Assembly (NCBI RefSeq): GCF_001437405.1 | Contig: NZ_JQBY01000016.1 | Location: 1 to 49,916, forward strand | DNA length: 49,916 bases | DNA from: Pediococcus ethanolidurans | GTDB lineage: Bacteria; Bacillota; Bacilli; Lactobacillales; Lactobacillaceae | Reading direction: 5' to 3' | Part shown: piece by piece, positions 36,316 through 47,125 of the stretch | Numbering within the stretch: the first letter of the stretch is position 1 | How the letters are laid out: each line of letters opens with the position of its first letter | Notes under the pieces: model-generated | Seen by the model: only the letters and a program-made list of their open reading frames with translations | The model's database searches: none | Told to the model about the DNA's origin: nothing | Program-made: the position numbers and the translations under genes

Positions 36316-36655
36316 AGAAGAAGTATCAATGGTTGGTTTTGCAATCGTCGCTTATGCAGGGGATGCAAAAACGGCATTAATGAAGGCTTTAGATCAAGCA
36401 CGAGATGGAAATTTTACTAAGGCTCGTGCCCTGGTAGAAGAATCAACACAATCAATTAATGACGCACACAATGAGCAAACTAAACTGCTAAGCAAAGAAG
36501 CTGGTGGTGACGATATGGACGTTACATTTATTATGGTTCATGGGCAAGATACTTTAATGACTACCATGATGTTAAAGGATGAGGTCCAGTACTTTATTGA
36601 TGAGTACGAAAGATTAGATAAAATTGAAAAGAAATTAGGAATTGAAAAAAATTGA
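36305..36655 (+). CDS. PTS lactose/cellobiose-type EIIA 1
   Basis: The 116-residue EIIA of the lactose/cellobiose family passes phosphate from HPr to EIIB. The phosphorylated His is in MVHGQDTLMTTMML (about residue 79), and the metal-binding Asp lies beside it. Three long helices match LacF/CelC. The chosen ATG is nine bases behind GGAGG; an upstream ATG at 36290 would contain that site. It overlaps the end of licT and lies 23 bases before the IICB gene. Confidence 0.93.
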   Translation: MASREEVSMVGFAIVAYAGDAKTALMKALDQARDGNFTKARALVEESTQSINDAHNEQTKLLSKEAGGDDMDVTFIMVHGQDTLMTTMMLKDEVQYFIDEYERLDKIEKKLGIEKN

Positions 36656-36678
36656 AAATATAGTAGGAGGGTTATCTC

Positions 36679-38427
36679 ATGAATTGGATTGTTAAACAGA
36701 TTGAGAAAGCACAACCGTTTTTTCGAAAACTGTCGGCAAATATATATTTGCAAGCGGTTCGTGATGGTTTTATTTCATTAATGCCAATTATCATTTTCTC
36801 AAGTATTTTTATCCTTGTTGCAAACGTACCTAATATTTGGGGCTTTTATTGGCCAACAAATGTAAGCGATAATTTGAACAGATTTTATAATTATTCAATG
36901 GGAGTTTTGTCACTGATGGCAGCCGCAAACGTTGCGCGTGCATTAACACGAAATTTGAACGTACGGTTACCAAAAATTGATCAGATTCCAGAAGCAGCCG
37001 TTATGTTTGGTGCACAAATCAGTTTCTTACTGGTTGCCGTTGACCCATTTACTAACAAAGCAGGTGTATTGTTCTTTAATACTGCATTTATGGGTACTAA
37101 AGGTTTGATCTGTGCTTTCTTAGTTGCGTTTATTGTACCGAATATTTACTTTTTCTGTTTTAAACATCACATTACCATTAAGTTGCCTGATGCAGTCCCA
37201 CAAAACATTTCGTCAGCATTTACAAATATTATTCCATTTGCATTTGCCAGCTTTTTCTTCTGGATTTTTGACATTGTATTCAGAACACTGACAAGCGCAA
37301 ACTTAGCAGCTTGGATTATTCAGGTTCTTTCACCATTGTTTACAGCTGCTGATGGTTACTTTGGTTTAGCAATTGTCTATGGTGCGATGGCCTTCTTCTG
37401 GTTTATCGGAATTCAAGGACCATCCATTGTTGAACCAGCTGTTACAGCGATTTATTTAACTAATGTAGAAGCTAACTTAAAGGTATTTGAAGCTGGGGGA
37501 CATGCAACTAATATTTTAGCTCAAGGTACTCAATACTTTGTTGCTACCATTGGTGGTACTGGAGCTACTCTAGTGATTACGTATATGTTTGCATTATTTG
37601 CAAAATCAAAGGAATTAAAAGCTGTTGGTCGAGCTTCGGTAATTCCAGTCTCATTCGGAGTTAACGAGCCAATTTTGTTTGGTGCTCCTTTGATTTTAAA
37701 CCCAGTATTCTTCTTGCCATTTATTTTGACACCAATCTTTAACGTTTGGTTATTCAAGATTTTCGTTGATTTCTTTGGTATGAATGGGTTCATTTATAAC
37801 TTGCCATGGACAACTCCAGGTCCAATTGGATTATTTATGGGAGTTGGTTTCTCGATTCAAGCATTAATTCTCATTGTCGCTATTTTGGCAATGGATGTCG
37901 TTTGTTACTACCCATTCTTCAAGGCTTACGATGTACAAAAAGTTGCAGAAGAAGCTGCAGTTGATGCTAAAAACGCTGCTGCTGGCATTTCAGCAACAAC
38001 AGTTGATGCACCTGCTGAAGTGGACAGTGGTGAAATTCCAGTAAGTATGACTAAAGATAAAAAGAATCTAAATATTATGGTTATCTGTGCCGGTGGTGGT
38101 ACTAGTGGTATTTTAGCCAATGCACTAAATAAGATGGCTAAAGAAAAAGATTTACCTGTTGAAGCTGCCGCGGCCGCATATGGCGCTCATGGTGATTTAT
38201 TGCCTGATATGGATGTGGTCGTTCTCGCTCCTCAAATGGATGCGATGCGGGATTCACTGAAGTTAGAAACGGATAAGGCCAATGTCAAGATGATCACTAC
38301 AACTGGTAAGCAGTACATTGATCTCACAAGACACGCGGATAAAGCTTTGCAATTTATTGTTGGTAAGTTAAAGGGTGAACCCGAAGATAGTCAAGAGACT
38401 ACTCATACACCAACACCAACTGCATAG
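36679..38427 (+). CDS. PTS lactose/cellobiose-type EIICB fusion 1
   Basis: The 582-residue permease carries and phosphorylates a beta-galactoside or beta-glucoside. The EIIC part (about residues 1-415) has ten hydrophobic segments with GIQGPSIVEPAVTAIY and the FGVNEPILFGAP motif around the sugar site. An Ala/Asp-rich linker (about 420-460) leads to a EIIB domain with the phosphorylated Cys in VICAGGGTSG (about 473). The IICB order is that of lactose permease LacE rather than the separate CelA/CelB. AGGAGGG precedes the ATG. The C-terminal tail EDSQETTHTPTPTA is low complexity. Confidence 0.92.
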   Translation: MNWIVKQIEKAQPFFRKLSANIYLQAVRDGFISLMPIIIFSSIFILVANVPNIWGFYWPTNVSDNLNRFYNYSMGVLSLMAAANVARALTRNLNVRLPKIDQIPEAAVMFGAQISFLLVAVDPFTNKAGVLFFNTAFMGTKGLICAFLVAFIVPNIYFFCFKHHITIKLPDAVPQNISSAFTNIIPFAFASFFFWIFDIVFRTLTSANLAAWIIQVLSPLFTAADGYFGLAIVYGAMAFFWFIGIQGPSIVEPAVTAIYLTNVEANLKVFEAGGHATNILAQGTQYFVATIGGTGATLVITYMFALFAKSKELKAVGRASVIPVSFGVNEPILFGAPLILNPVFFLPFILTPIFNVWLFKIFVDFFGMNGFIYNLPWTTPGPIGLFMGVGFSIQALILIVAILAMDVVCYYPFFKAYDVQKVAEEAAVDAKNAAAGISATTVDAPAEVDSGEIPVSMTKDKKNLNIMVICAGGGTSGILANALNKMAKEKDLPVEAAAAAYGAHGDLLPDMDVVVLAPQMDAMRDSLKLETDKANVKMITTTGKQYIDLTRHADKALQFIVGKLKGEPEDSQETTHTPTPTA

Positions 38428-38446
38428 AAACTTATAGGAGGTAAAC

Positions 38447-39859
38447 ATGTTAAATCGAGTAAAAGCATTACCAAAGAATTTTGTTTGGGGTGGTGCGACA
38501 GCTGCCTATCAAGTTGAAGGTGCCACAAAAGTCGACGGAAAAGGTAAAACCATGTGGGATGATTATTTGAAGACCCAAGGTCGTTTTTCACCAGATCCTG
38601 CCAGTGACTTTTATCATCGGTATCCGGAAGATGTGAAACTGTCTCATAAGTATGGATTAAATGCAATTCGAGTTTCAATTGCTTGGACGCGAATTTTTCC
38701 TAATGGTTATGGTGAACCCAATCAGGCTGGCGTAAAGTATTACCATGATTTATTTAAAACTTGTATTGAAAATGGCGTGACACCGTATGTTTCTCTCCAT
38801 CATTTTGATTCGCCGAAAACATTGTTCGACCAAGGAGATTGGTTAAACCGTAAAAACATTGATTATTTTGTTGATTATGCCGAATTTTGTTTTAAGGAAT
38901 TTACTGAAGTTAAAAATTGGTTTACGATCAACGAATTAATTTCACTTTCGTTGTCACAATATATTGCCGGAAACTTTCCACCAAATCATCATTTTGATGT
39001 GACGAGTGCTATTCAAGCACAGCATAATGAATTGCTGGCACATGCTAGAGCAGTTAACTTGTACAAGTCACTGCATTTAGACGGACGAATTGGTTTAATT
39101 CATGTGCTTCAGCCAATTTATCCAATTACGGAAACTCCTGAAAATAAGCATGCTGCTGCTCTATACGATGCATTTATTAATCGTTTCTTGTTAGATGGGA
39201 CATTCTTAGGTAAATATTCAGATGAAACAATGAGTCTGATTAATGAAATTCTAGATAAAAACGATGCTAAATTAGAGATTCAAGATGGCGACAGGGCTAT
39301 TTTGAAACAAGCTGCAACTCAAAATGATTATTTTGGGATGAATTATTATCAATCACAGTTTATACAAGCCTATGATGGGCCAAGTGGCAATAAGTTTAAC
39401 GGTACTGGTGATAAGGGGTCTTCTTCGTTTAGTTTCCATGGTGTAGGACAGATTGTGCAAAAACCAGGTGTGCCGACAACTGACTGGGATTGGAATATTT
39501 ATCCGGAAGGCCTATACGATATCTTGAAACGAGTTTCAAAAGAGTATCCTAATTCTAAAACCATTTATATTACTGAAAATGGATTGGGATATAAAGATAA
39601 ATTTGTGTCTGAAGATCAAGTGATTGACGATGAACCGCGCATTGATTATATTGATCAACATGTGGCAGCTTTATTAAAAGCACGCAGTGAAGGTGTCAAT
39701 GTTCAAGGCTACTTTGTTTGGTCGCTGCAAGATCAGTTCTCGTGGGCTAATGGCTATAACAAGCGTTATGGATTATTCTATGTCGATTTCGATACTCAAA
39801 AACGTTATATTAAAAAGAGTGCAGAATGGTTTAAGGCATTAGCTGACACGATGAAATAA
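38447..39859 (+). CDS. lacG: 6-phospho-beta-galactosidase/glucosidase (GH1)
   Basis: Cleaves the phosphorylated disaccharide made by the PTS. The 470-residue GH1 enzyme has the catalytic acid/base Glu in TINELIS (residue 163) and the nucleophile in ITENGLG (residue 377). The phosphate-binding Ser, Lys and Tyr are in SWANGYNKRYGLF (about 431-440). The region TDWDWNIYPEGLYD is characteristic of LacG rather than BglA-type enzymes, so 6-phospho-beta-galactosidase is preferred; the natural substrate may be a plant galactoside. GGAGG precedes the ATG, 20 bases behind the permease gene. It is the last gene of operon 1, with no clear terminator after it. Confidence 0.9.
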   Translation: MLNRVKALPKNFVWGGATAAYQVEGATKVDGKGKTMWDDYLKTQGRFSPDPASDFYHRYPEDVKLSHKYGLNAIRVSIAWTRIFPNGYGEPNQAGVKYYHDLFKTCIENGVTPYVSLHHFDSPKTLFDQGDWLNRKNIDYFVDYAEFCFKEFTEVKNWFTINELISLSLSQYIAGNFPPNHHFDVTSAIQAQHNELLAHARAVNLYKSLHLDGRIGLIHVLQPIYPITETPENKHAAALYDAFINRFLLDGTFLGKYSDETMSLINEILDKNDAKLEIQDGDRAILKQAATQNDYFGMNYYQSQFIQAYDGPSGNKFNGTGDKGSSSFSFHGVGQIVQKPGVPTTDWDWNIYPEGLYDILKRVSKEYPNSKTIYITENGLGYKDKFVSEDQVIDDEPRIDYIDQHVAALLKARSEGVNVQGYFVWSLQDQFSWANGYNKRYGLFYVDFDTQKRYIKKSAEWFKALADTMK

Positions 39860-39896
39860 TGTTTTTTGAGTATTTGATGTAACTTGTAATTTAAAA

Positions 39897-39933
39897 ATAA
39901 AGCGTTTACAAAAACTGCTTATCGTGCTAATAT
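39897..39933 (+). promoter_or_regulatory. cre site and promoter of PTS operon 2
   Basis: ATAAAGCGTTTACA (39897-39910) is identical to the cre of operon 1. TTTACA serves as -35 and TAATAT (39928-39933) as -10, spacer 17. The arrangement is a copy of the one at 35284. Confidence 0.8.
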
Positions 39934-39966
39934 GAATTTGTTAAAAGAATATTAGGCATTAGAAGT

Positions 39967-39995
39967 GGATCGTAACTATTCGATTAGGCGTAACC
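39967..39995 (+). promoter_or_regulatory. RAT antiterminator site for LicT, operon 2
   Basis: GGATCGTAACTATTCGATTA followed by GGCGTAACC; one base shorter than the site at 35343 and otherwise very similar, so the two antiterminators may cross-act. Confidence 0.85.
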
Positions 39996-40041
39996 ACGAA
40001 TCTTTGATTAGAGTTTTACTCTATCATGGTTCGTGGTTTTT
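39992..40041 (+). terminator. LicT-controlled terminator, operon 2
   Basis: AACCACGAA (39992-40000) pairs with TTCGTGGTT (40030-40038), with an inner AGAG/CTCT stem and TTTC after it. Its start overlaps the RAT site. Confidence 0.8.
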
Positions 40042-40094
40042 CTTTTGCAATTTTTTATTAATTTATTATTTACATATAGGAAGGAAGTTATATT

Positions 40095-41852
40095 ATGAAT
40101 TTCATCATTAGTAGACTTGAAAAGCATCAAGCATTTTTTGAAAAAATTTCAAAGAATATTTACTTGATGGCAATTAAAGATGGTTTTCTGGCAGCAATGC
40201 CAATTATTCTTTTTTCAAGTGTCTTTATTCTTTTAGCAAATATTCCAACTTTGATTGGAATGAATGTTCCGACAGATTTAATTAATTGGTTCAATAAGAT
40301 TTATAGTTACACCATGGGTTTTGTCGGTTTGTACGTTTCTGGGACAACTGCAAAGGCCTTGACTGGTTCAATGAATCACAGAATCAAAGGTGGAAAATTT
40401 ATTAACAGCACTTCCACAATGATGGCTGCAATGTGTGGATTTATGTTACTCGCAATTGGAACCACTAAAAGTGGCGCTTATCTAGGTACATATTTTGGTA
40501 CTGAAGGTATTTTATCCGCGTTTGTTGCTGCGTTTGCCACAGTTAATATTTATAAGTTTTTTGTAGAACGTGATATTACAATCAAAATGCCAAAAGAAGT
40601 TCCTGGAACAATTTCACAAAACTTCCGTGATATTTTTCCGTTTGCCTTTCCCGTTTTAGCTTGTGCGATTGTTGATGTAATCGTTCGTGCAACTTTACAT
40701 GTACCATTTTCAGCATTGATTGCTACATTAATTCAACCGTTGTTTAAAGGCGCTGATAGTTATGCCGGATTAGCACTGATCGAATTCTTAATTCCAATGT
40801 TCTGGTTCTTAGGTATTCATGGTCCTTCAGTTGTTAAACCAGCTTTTGAAGCTGCTTTGTATGGCAATACAACTGCTAACTTGGCCTTGTTCAAAGGTGG
40901 TCATTTTCCAGTTCATGCTTTAACTGAAAACTTTTTAAATTTCGTCGGTGAGCTTGGTGGTACTGGTGCAACCTTTGTTGTTCCTTTGATTTTCATTTTC
41001 TTAATGAGATCAAAGCAGTTAAAAGCAATTGGGAAAGCTTCTGTTATTCCAGTTATGTTTGCGGTTAATGAACCTTTACTATTTGGTGCACCAATCATCT
41101 TGAATCCTTATTTCTTTATTCCATTTGTTTTAACACCAATGATCAATGTGCTGATTGGTAAATTGTTTATTGATTTGCTTCATATGAATGGCTTTATGTA
41201 TATCCTTTCGTGGGCGTTACCTGGACCGATTGGGGCGTTTATGGATACGAACTTCCAGCCAATATCCTTACTTTTGATGGTTGTCTTGTTAGTTCTTGAT
41301 ACATTAATCTATTTACCATTCTGTCGCGCATACGATGCCACCTTAGTTGAAAAAGAAGCTCAAGTTGATGCTCAAGAAGCAGCCGGTGCGGTTGCTACTG
41401 CTTCAGTAACGACAACTACTGATACACCTAATCCTGTAGTTGAAAATACAAATGAAACTGTTGAAACAACTGATACATCTGCAACTGTTAATGATTCAAG
41501 TGTTAGTCAAAGATTAGCTCGTGAAGTTAAAGTACTTGTTTTATGTGCAGGCGGTGGTACTAGTGAACAACTTGCTAATGCATTAACTGCAGCTGCTAAG
41601 AAATATAAAGAACCAATTGTTGCCAGTGCCGGTGCCTATGGATCTCATCATGATATTTTACCAAACTATGATATGGTTATTTTAGCACCGCAAGTAAGAA
41701 CTTATTATGATGATTTAAAGAGTGATACGGATCGTCTGGGCATTAAATTAGTGGCAACAAAGGGACAGCAATATATTGCCTTAACCCGAGATCCAGAAAA
41801 AGCGTTAAATTTTGTTTTGGAAAACTTGAAAGGAACAGATTTTACCAAGTAA
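40095..41852 (+). CDS. PTS lactose/cellobiose-type EIICB fusion 2
   Basis: The 585-residue paralogue of the permease at 36679 has the same EIIC-linker-EIIB plan. Sugar-site motifs are GIHGPSVVKPAFEAAL and FAVNEPLLFGAP, and the EIIB Cys is in VLCAGGGTSEQLANAL (about residue 480). The linker (about 430-475) is Thr/Val-rich. Here the permease is the first gene of its operon, directly behind the RAT and terminator. GGAAGG precedes the ATG. The EIIC halves differ enough to suggest a different beta-glycoside. Confidence 0.92.
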   Translation: MNFIISRLEKHQAFFEKISKNIYLMAIKDGFLAAMPIILFSSVFILLANIPTLIGMNVPTDLINWFNKIYSYTMGFVGLYVSGTTAKALTGSMNHRIKGGKFINSTSTMMAAMCGFMLLAIGTTKSGAYLGTYFGTEGILSAFVAAFATVNIYKFFVERDITIKMPKEVPGTISQNFRDIFPFAFPVLACAIVDVIVRATLHVPFSALIATLIQPLFKGADSYAGLALIEFLIPMFWFLGIHGPSVVKPAFEAALYGNTTANLALFKGGHFPVHALTENFLNFVGELGGTGATFVVPLIFIFLMRSKQLKAIGKASVIPVMFAVNEPLLFGAPIILNPYFFIPFVLTPMINVLIGKLFIDLLHMNGFMYILSWALPGPIGAFMDTNFQPISLLLMVVLLVLDTLIYLPFCRAYDATLVEKEAQVDAQEAAGAVATASVTTTTDTPNPVVENTNETVETTDTSATVNDSSVSQRLAREVKVLVLCAGGGTSEQLANALTAAAKKYKEPIVASAGAYGSHHDILPNYDMVILAPQVRTYYDDLKSDTDRLGIKLVATKGQQYIALTRDPEKALNFVLENLKGTDFTK

Positions 41853-41882
41853 TTGAAAATAGTTCAGACAGGAGGTGGGAAA

Positions 41883-42743
41883 ATGCAACTGGTGATTCGT
41901 TCGGTATACAACAACAATAGTGTGTTGGTGAATTTAGGATCCGGAAAACAGGCCATTGTTTCTGGCAAAGGGATTGGATATCGAAAGCGTCCAGGTGATA
42001 CGATTTCGTCGACAAATACAAGCAGTATTTTATATTTGGAAGATGAGCGCATTAAAAAACATTTTGCCACATTGCTCAAAGATGTTCCTATTGATATTGT
42101 AGTGACTGCCTTTTCGGCTATTGACATGGCTAAAAAGAATTATCATTATTCAGTTTTGAACTATATTTATGTCACCTTGACAGATCATATTTTTCAAATG
42201 TATAAGCATTTAATGAATGGAAAATATCGATCAAGCATGGTTCCGGATATCCATGAACGTTATCCAACCGAATACGCAATTGCAAAAGATGTTCTGGAAA
42301 TAATCAATAAAAATCTAAATGTTCATTTTCCAGATGCGGAAGTAAAAAATATTGCATTGCATTTCATTAATGCTCAAGGAAATGATCCTGACTCTGAACC
42401 GACGGATACATTAAGTATGAAGGTAAACAGAATTGTGAATGCAGTATTCAAAGAATATAACATTAAACGGAATTTGAACAACCAAAATTATTTTGATCGC
42501 TTAATGATTCATCTTCAATATTTAGTTGAACGAGTACAAAACAAAGCGTTAGATAATCATGCTTTGAACAATAATATTGAACGAGATTTTCATCAACTTT
42601 ATCCCAAATCATATGAAATCTCCGGAAAGATATGTGTACAATTAGAATCAAAACTGAATATTACTTTGAATGAAAATGAAAGGGTTTACTTTATCATTCA
42701 CATTCAAAGGTTAATTCAGGAAAATGAAAATAAACCATCTTAG
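41883..42743 (+). CDS. licT: LicT/BglG-family transcription antiterminator 2
   Basis: The 286-residue paralogue of the antiterminator at 35431. Its CAT domain starts MQLVIRSVYNNNSVLVNLGS and holds SGKGIGYRKRPGD. Two PRDs follow, with His in LTDHIFQMY, LHFINAQG, MIHLQYLVERV and IIHIQRL. The start follows GGAGGTGGG; a longer reading from 41853 overlaps that site. It lies inside the operon after the permease gene, unlike in operon 1. Its likely target is the terminator at 39992. Confidence 0.9.
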   Translation: MQLVIRSVYNNNSVLVNLGSGKQAIVSGKGIGYRKRPGDTISSTNTSSILYLEDERIKKHFATLLKDVPIDIVVTAFSAIDMAKKNYHYSVLNYIYVTLTDHIFQMYKHLMNGKYRSSMVPDIHERYPTEYAIAKDVLEIINKNLNVHFPDAEVKNIALHFINAQGNDPDSEPTDTLSMKVNRIVNAVFKEYNIKRNLNNQNYFDRLMIHLQYLVERVQNKALDNHALNNNIERDFHQLYPKSYEISGKICVQLESKLNITLNENERVYFIIHIQRLIQENENKPS

Positions 42744-42776
42744 CAGTAATTTTTTAGATGAACGGAGGATTATGAT

Positions 42777-44578
<1,802 letters not shown>

Positions 44579-44592
44579 TATGTTTTAACAAG

Positions 44593-44650
44593 AAAGCTCT
44601 GGAATAAACATCTGCTGGTCTGCATAAATGTTTAGTACTAGAGCTTTTTT
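44593..44650 (+). terminator. terminator of PTS operon 2
   Basis: AAAGCTCT (44593-44600) pairs with AGAGCTTTTTT (44640-44650), with an inner AAACAT/ATGTTT stem. It lies 14 bases after the glycosidase stop. Confidence 0.8.
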
Positions 44651-44688
44651 GATTCACTTTATAAATGTGTCAATATTTTTTCTAAATG

Positions 44689-44718
44689 GTAGCGCTACAG
44701 ACTAATATTGATTATAAT
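44689..44718 (+). promoter_or_regulatory. usp promoter with palindrome
   Basis: TATAAT (44713-44718) is a good -10 box. The perfect 10-bp palindrome GTAGCGCTAC (44689-44698) covers the -35 position. It looks like an operator, and resembles a cre only in part. Confidence 0.45.
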
Positions 44719-44751
44719 CAAGTTAGAAGACTGAAGTGAGAGGTAAACCCA

Positions 44752-45216
44752 ATGCAATATAAAAGAATTCTGGTTCCGGTAGATGGATCGAAAAATGCTG
44801 AACTTGCTGTGACAAAGGCCGTGTTCACTGCCCAACGAAATTCGGCACATTTAGATATTATTTCTATCATCCAAACAAGCCGTTTCTTGGACGTTTATGG
44901 GCACATGGGATCTAATACAGACTATTTAGACATTACTTATCGAAAGACTAAAGAGTATGTAGAAATGCTGAAAGAGACAATTAAAGAGAAATATAATTTT
45001 GAGGATGTGTCTATTTCAGTTGAATCTGGTAACGCGGCTAAAATCATTGCGGAGGTAGCTCCTAAGGAATTTGATGATGATTTAATCATGATGGGAGCAA
45101 CTGGGATGTCAGCTTTACAACGAACAATGATTGGTTCAGTGGCCGATTATGTGGTTCGAGTAGCTAAGTGCGATGTTTTATTGGTAAGAACGGATCTAAC
45201 AAACCTACTAAGCTAG
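44752..45216 (+). CDS. universal stress protein, UspA family
   Basis: The 154-residue cytoplasmic Usp fold opens with YKRILVPVDGSKNAELAV (residues 3-20). The nucleotide-binding signature near the end, MGATGMSALQRTMIGSVA (about 118-135), fits the G-2x-G-9x-G-S pattern of ATP-binding Usp proteins. GAGAGGT precedes the ATG. It is a single gene with a terminator before it, and a hairpin repeat begins 12 bases after its stop. Confidence 0.9.
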   Translation: MQYKRILVPVDGSKNAELAVTKAVFTAQRNSAHLDIISIIQTSRFLDVYGHMGSNTDYLDITYRKTKEYVEMLKETIKEKYNFEDVSISVESGNAAKIIAEVAPKEFDDDLIMMGATGMSALQRTMIGSVADYVVRVAKCDVLLVRTDLTNLLS

Positions 45217-45228
45217 TAGATGATTAGA

Positions 45229-45348
45229 GTGTTGAAAAAGATGGTTAGTTTTTGAGCAATAACAAAAATAATCCAATGATTCGTTTTTGGAATCGTTGGA
45301 TTATTTAGGTTAAGCGGAAAAAACTGTCTTTTTCAACACGTTTCGGCC
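45229..45348 (+). repeat. post-stop hairpin element, copy B
   Basis: The outer arms GTGTTGAAAAAGA (45229-45241) and TCTTTTTCAACAC (45327-45339) pair, followed by GTTTCGGCC. The inner stem is ATAATCCAATGATTC/GGAATCGTTGGATTAT. Same plan as copy A at 25871, with compensating changes in both stems. Confidence 0.8.
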
Positions 45349-45371
45349 ACAAAAACAGCCCTCAACATCAA

Positions 45372-45420
45372 AAAAAGGATGCACAAGCTTAACTAACTTG
45401 TTGTCCATCCTCTTTTTTAG
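45372..45420. terminator. terminator between usp and the dipeptidase gene
   Basis: AAAAAAAGGATG pairs with CATCCTCTTTTTT, with an inner ACAAG/CTTGT stem. The A and T tracts on both sides suit the two convergent genes. Confidence 0.8.
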
Positions 45421-45435
45421 TTGATTGTTTTTGGT

Positions 45436-45552
45436 CTGAAACGTGAAAAAAAGAGCAGCTTTCTCCGTTTTGCTACGATAGGTCAACGATTCCAAGTGCG
45501 AATCATTGACCTATCTAGACAATACTCAAAAGCTAAACGCTCTTTTTCTCAC
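45436..45552 (-). repeat. post-stop hairpin element, copy C (reverse orientation)
   Basis: On the minus strand the arms are GTGAGAAAAAGAGC and GCTCTTTTTTTCAC, followed by GTTTCAG. The inner stem is GATAGGTCAATGATTC/GGAATCGTTGACCTATC. It starts one base after the dipeptidase stop codon. With copy B it forms a head-to-head pair around the shared terminator. Confidence 0.8.
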
Positions 45553-45553
45553 T

Positions 45554-46960
45554 CTAATCATTTAACGTAAACTGCAACTTCATCCGTGGTTCGCCCAATG
45601 CCAACATTTGACCTAGTAACTTATTGGCATATTTCATCGCAACATCTGCCATCTGTTCATTAACAGATTCCAAATACTTTGAAACATCCTTCTGTTGTGC
45701 AGCAGCTTTGTCCGCTTGCATCTGCAAATGACGACAATCAGCAACCGTATTTTCTTCAAACAGGTTTTCCTGATCCTCATACAAACCAAAATTATGGTCA
45801 CCCATTAAAGCTAAAACATTAGTGAGCCAGTACATACTTGTTGGATCACACTCGCCCGTTGTCTTTTTGTATGCTTCTGGAGTATCATTCACATTTGCAT
45901 AAAATGGAATTACAGCGTTGAACGTATTAGGACCAAAGGCTAACCAGTGAACACCGGCAATCTCATCAGGAACATTTGAGCGAATTTGTAAAATATGCAA
46001 TTCTTGATTTCGGTTAATACCGATTGGTCGAAATTGTTTCTTTTCATCTTCAGTGCCCGTTCCATATGGATCATAAGGTGTGTTTTGATAATGAGAACTC
46101 AAAACAAACTTCATATCTTCCACACTGATTTTCTTAGAAGTTCGGCAAATGAAAGGTAAATCCTGATCAATTGGTGAATTCTTAAATTCAGGATTAAAAT
46201 ATTTTTGACCATACCAAGCACGCGGATTGTTATAACGGGTGTCTTTGATCGTGGCGCTGCCAAAAATGTGACGTAAGTTTACTTGATCCCGATCTGGATT
46301 TAAATGGTTTTTTTCAATTAATTCAGGTAGATCACTAGCAAACAAAGTATCCTCAGAATCAAAGTCATATTGATCAATGTTAAAGCGGTTAGGCGCGATT
46401 ACATAAGCATCATCGGGAATACGAATAGCAGCCCAATGGTGACCACCAATTGATTCAAAATACCATACTTCATCATGATCAGAAAAAGCCATGGCATTCA
46501 TTTCATAAGTTCCGTACTTTTCCAAAAGTGCACCAAGACGTTGAACACCTTCACGGGCAGAATGGATATAAGGAAGAGTAATGGTAGTGATATCCTCTTC
46601 ACCAATTCCGTCTTCAACAAGAGGATCAACACCCAAGATACGTGAATTGGAAGTAATCGTTTCAGTAGCTGTCATTGCAACGTTATCACTATTAATACCA
46701 GCACCAGCCCATGTGCCATGACCATCAGTAGCATCAGGCGTTGACGTATAGCGCAATGGATTGTCGGGAAGATCAATTTTAACGGGACTTAAAACAGCCT
46801 GATAGTGTTTAGGTTGATCTTCAGGTTTTACAACAACAAATTTTTGGGGATTGAGTGGACCTGCACCGTCCTCGTTACGGGCGATCATTGTGGAACCATC
46901 AATGGAAGCTTTTTTACCGACTAAAATAGTCGTACAAGAGCCTTTGATACGTTTTGTCAT
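45554..46960 (-). CDS. pepD: C69-family dipeptidase
   Basis: Hydrolyses a broad range of dipeptides in the cytoplasm. The 468-residue Ntn-hydrolase starts [15 protein letters not shown]; Cys9 is the expected nucleophile after removal of the leader. Other family parts are [12 protein letters not shown] (about residues 20-31), the central [25 protein letters not shown] and the late [13 protein letters not shown]. Length and sequence agree with PepD/PepDA of lactobacilli. The ribosome site is weak (GAGATGA). It has a convergent usp on one side and a divergent spacer of about 165 bases on the other. Confidence 0.92.
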   Translation of the reverse strand: MTKRIKGSCTTILVGKKASIDGSTMIARNEDGAGPLNPQKFVVVKPEDQPKHYQAVLSPVKIDLPDNPLRYTSTPDATDGHGTWAGAGINSDNVAMTATETITSNSRILGVDPLVEDGIGEEDITTITLPYIHSAREGVQRLGALLEKYGTYEMNAMAFSDHDEVWYFESIGGHHWAAIRIPDDAYVIAPNRFNIDQYDFDSEDTLFASDLPELIEKNHLNPDRDQVNLRHIFGSATIKDTRYNNPRAWYGQKYFNPEFKNSPIDQDLPFICRTSKKISVEDMKFVLSSHYQNTPYDPYGTGTEDEKKQFRPIGINRNQELHILQIRSNVPDEIAGVHWLAFGPNTFNAVIPFYANVNDTPEAYKKTTGECDPTSMYWLTNVLALMGDHNFGLYEDQENLFEENTVADCRHLQMQADKAAAQQKDVSKYLESVNEQMADVAMKYANKLLGQMLALGEPRMKLQFTLND

Positions 46961-47057
46961 AAAAATATCATCTCACTTTAAGTATTTACTTAATTGTAGA
47001 TTACTTGGAGGAAAAATGCGAATTGCGAATTTCAAACCATTTGAGAATTGGAATTGA

Positions 47058-47106
47058 ACAAAAAGCACTTGTTATCGACAGATTGGGTCGGTTACAAGTG
47101 CTTTGG
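47058..47106 (-). terminator. terminator of the HAD gene
   Basis: AAAGCACTTGT and ACAAGTGCTTT pair exactly, with an inner CGAC/GTCG. On the minus strand the stem ends in CTTTTTG. Confidence 0.75.
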
Positions 47107-47125
47107 GTATTGATATTATAAAAAT

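Noticed and set aside
44687-44701. cre site at the usp promoter
   Set aside because: GTAGCGCTAC has the right centre but the outer CA of the consensus is missing; kept only as an unnamed palindrome.
44579-44751. A Lacto-usp type structured RNA before usp
   Set aside because: The only clear fold is a terminator belonging to the operon before it. I could not match the remaining sequence to a known motif by eye.
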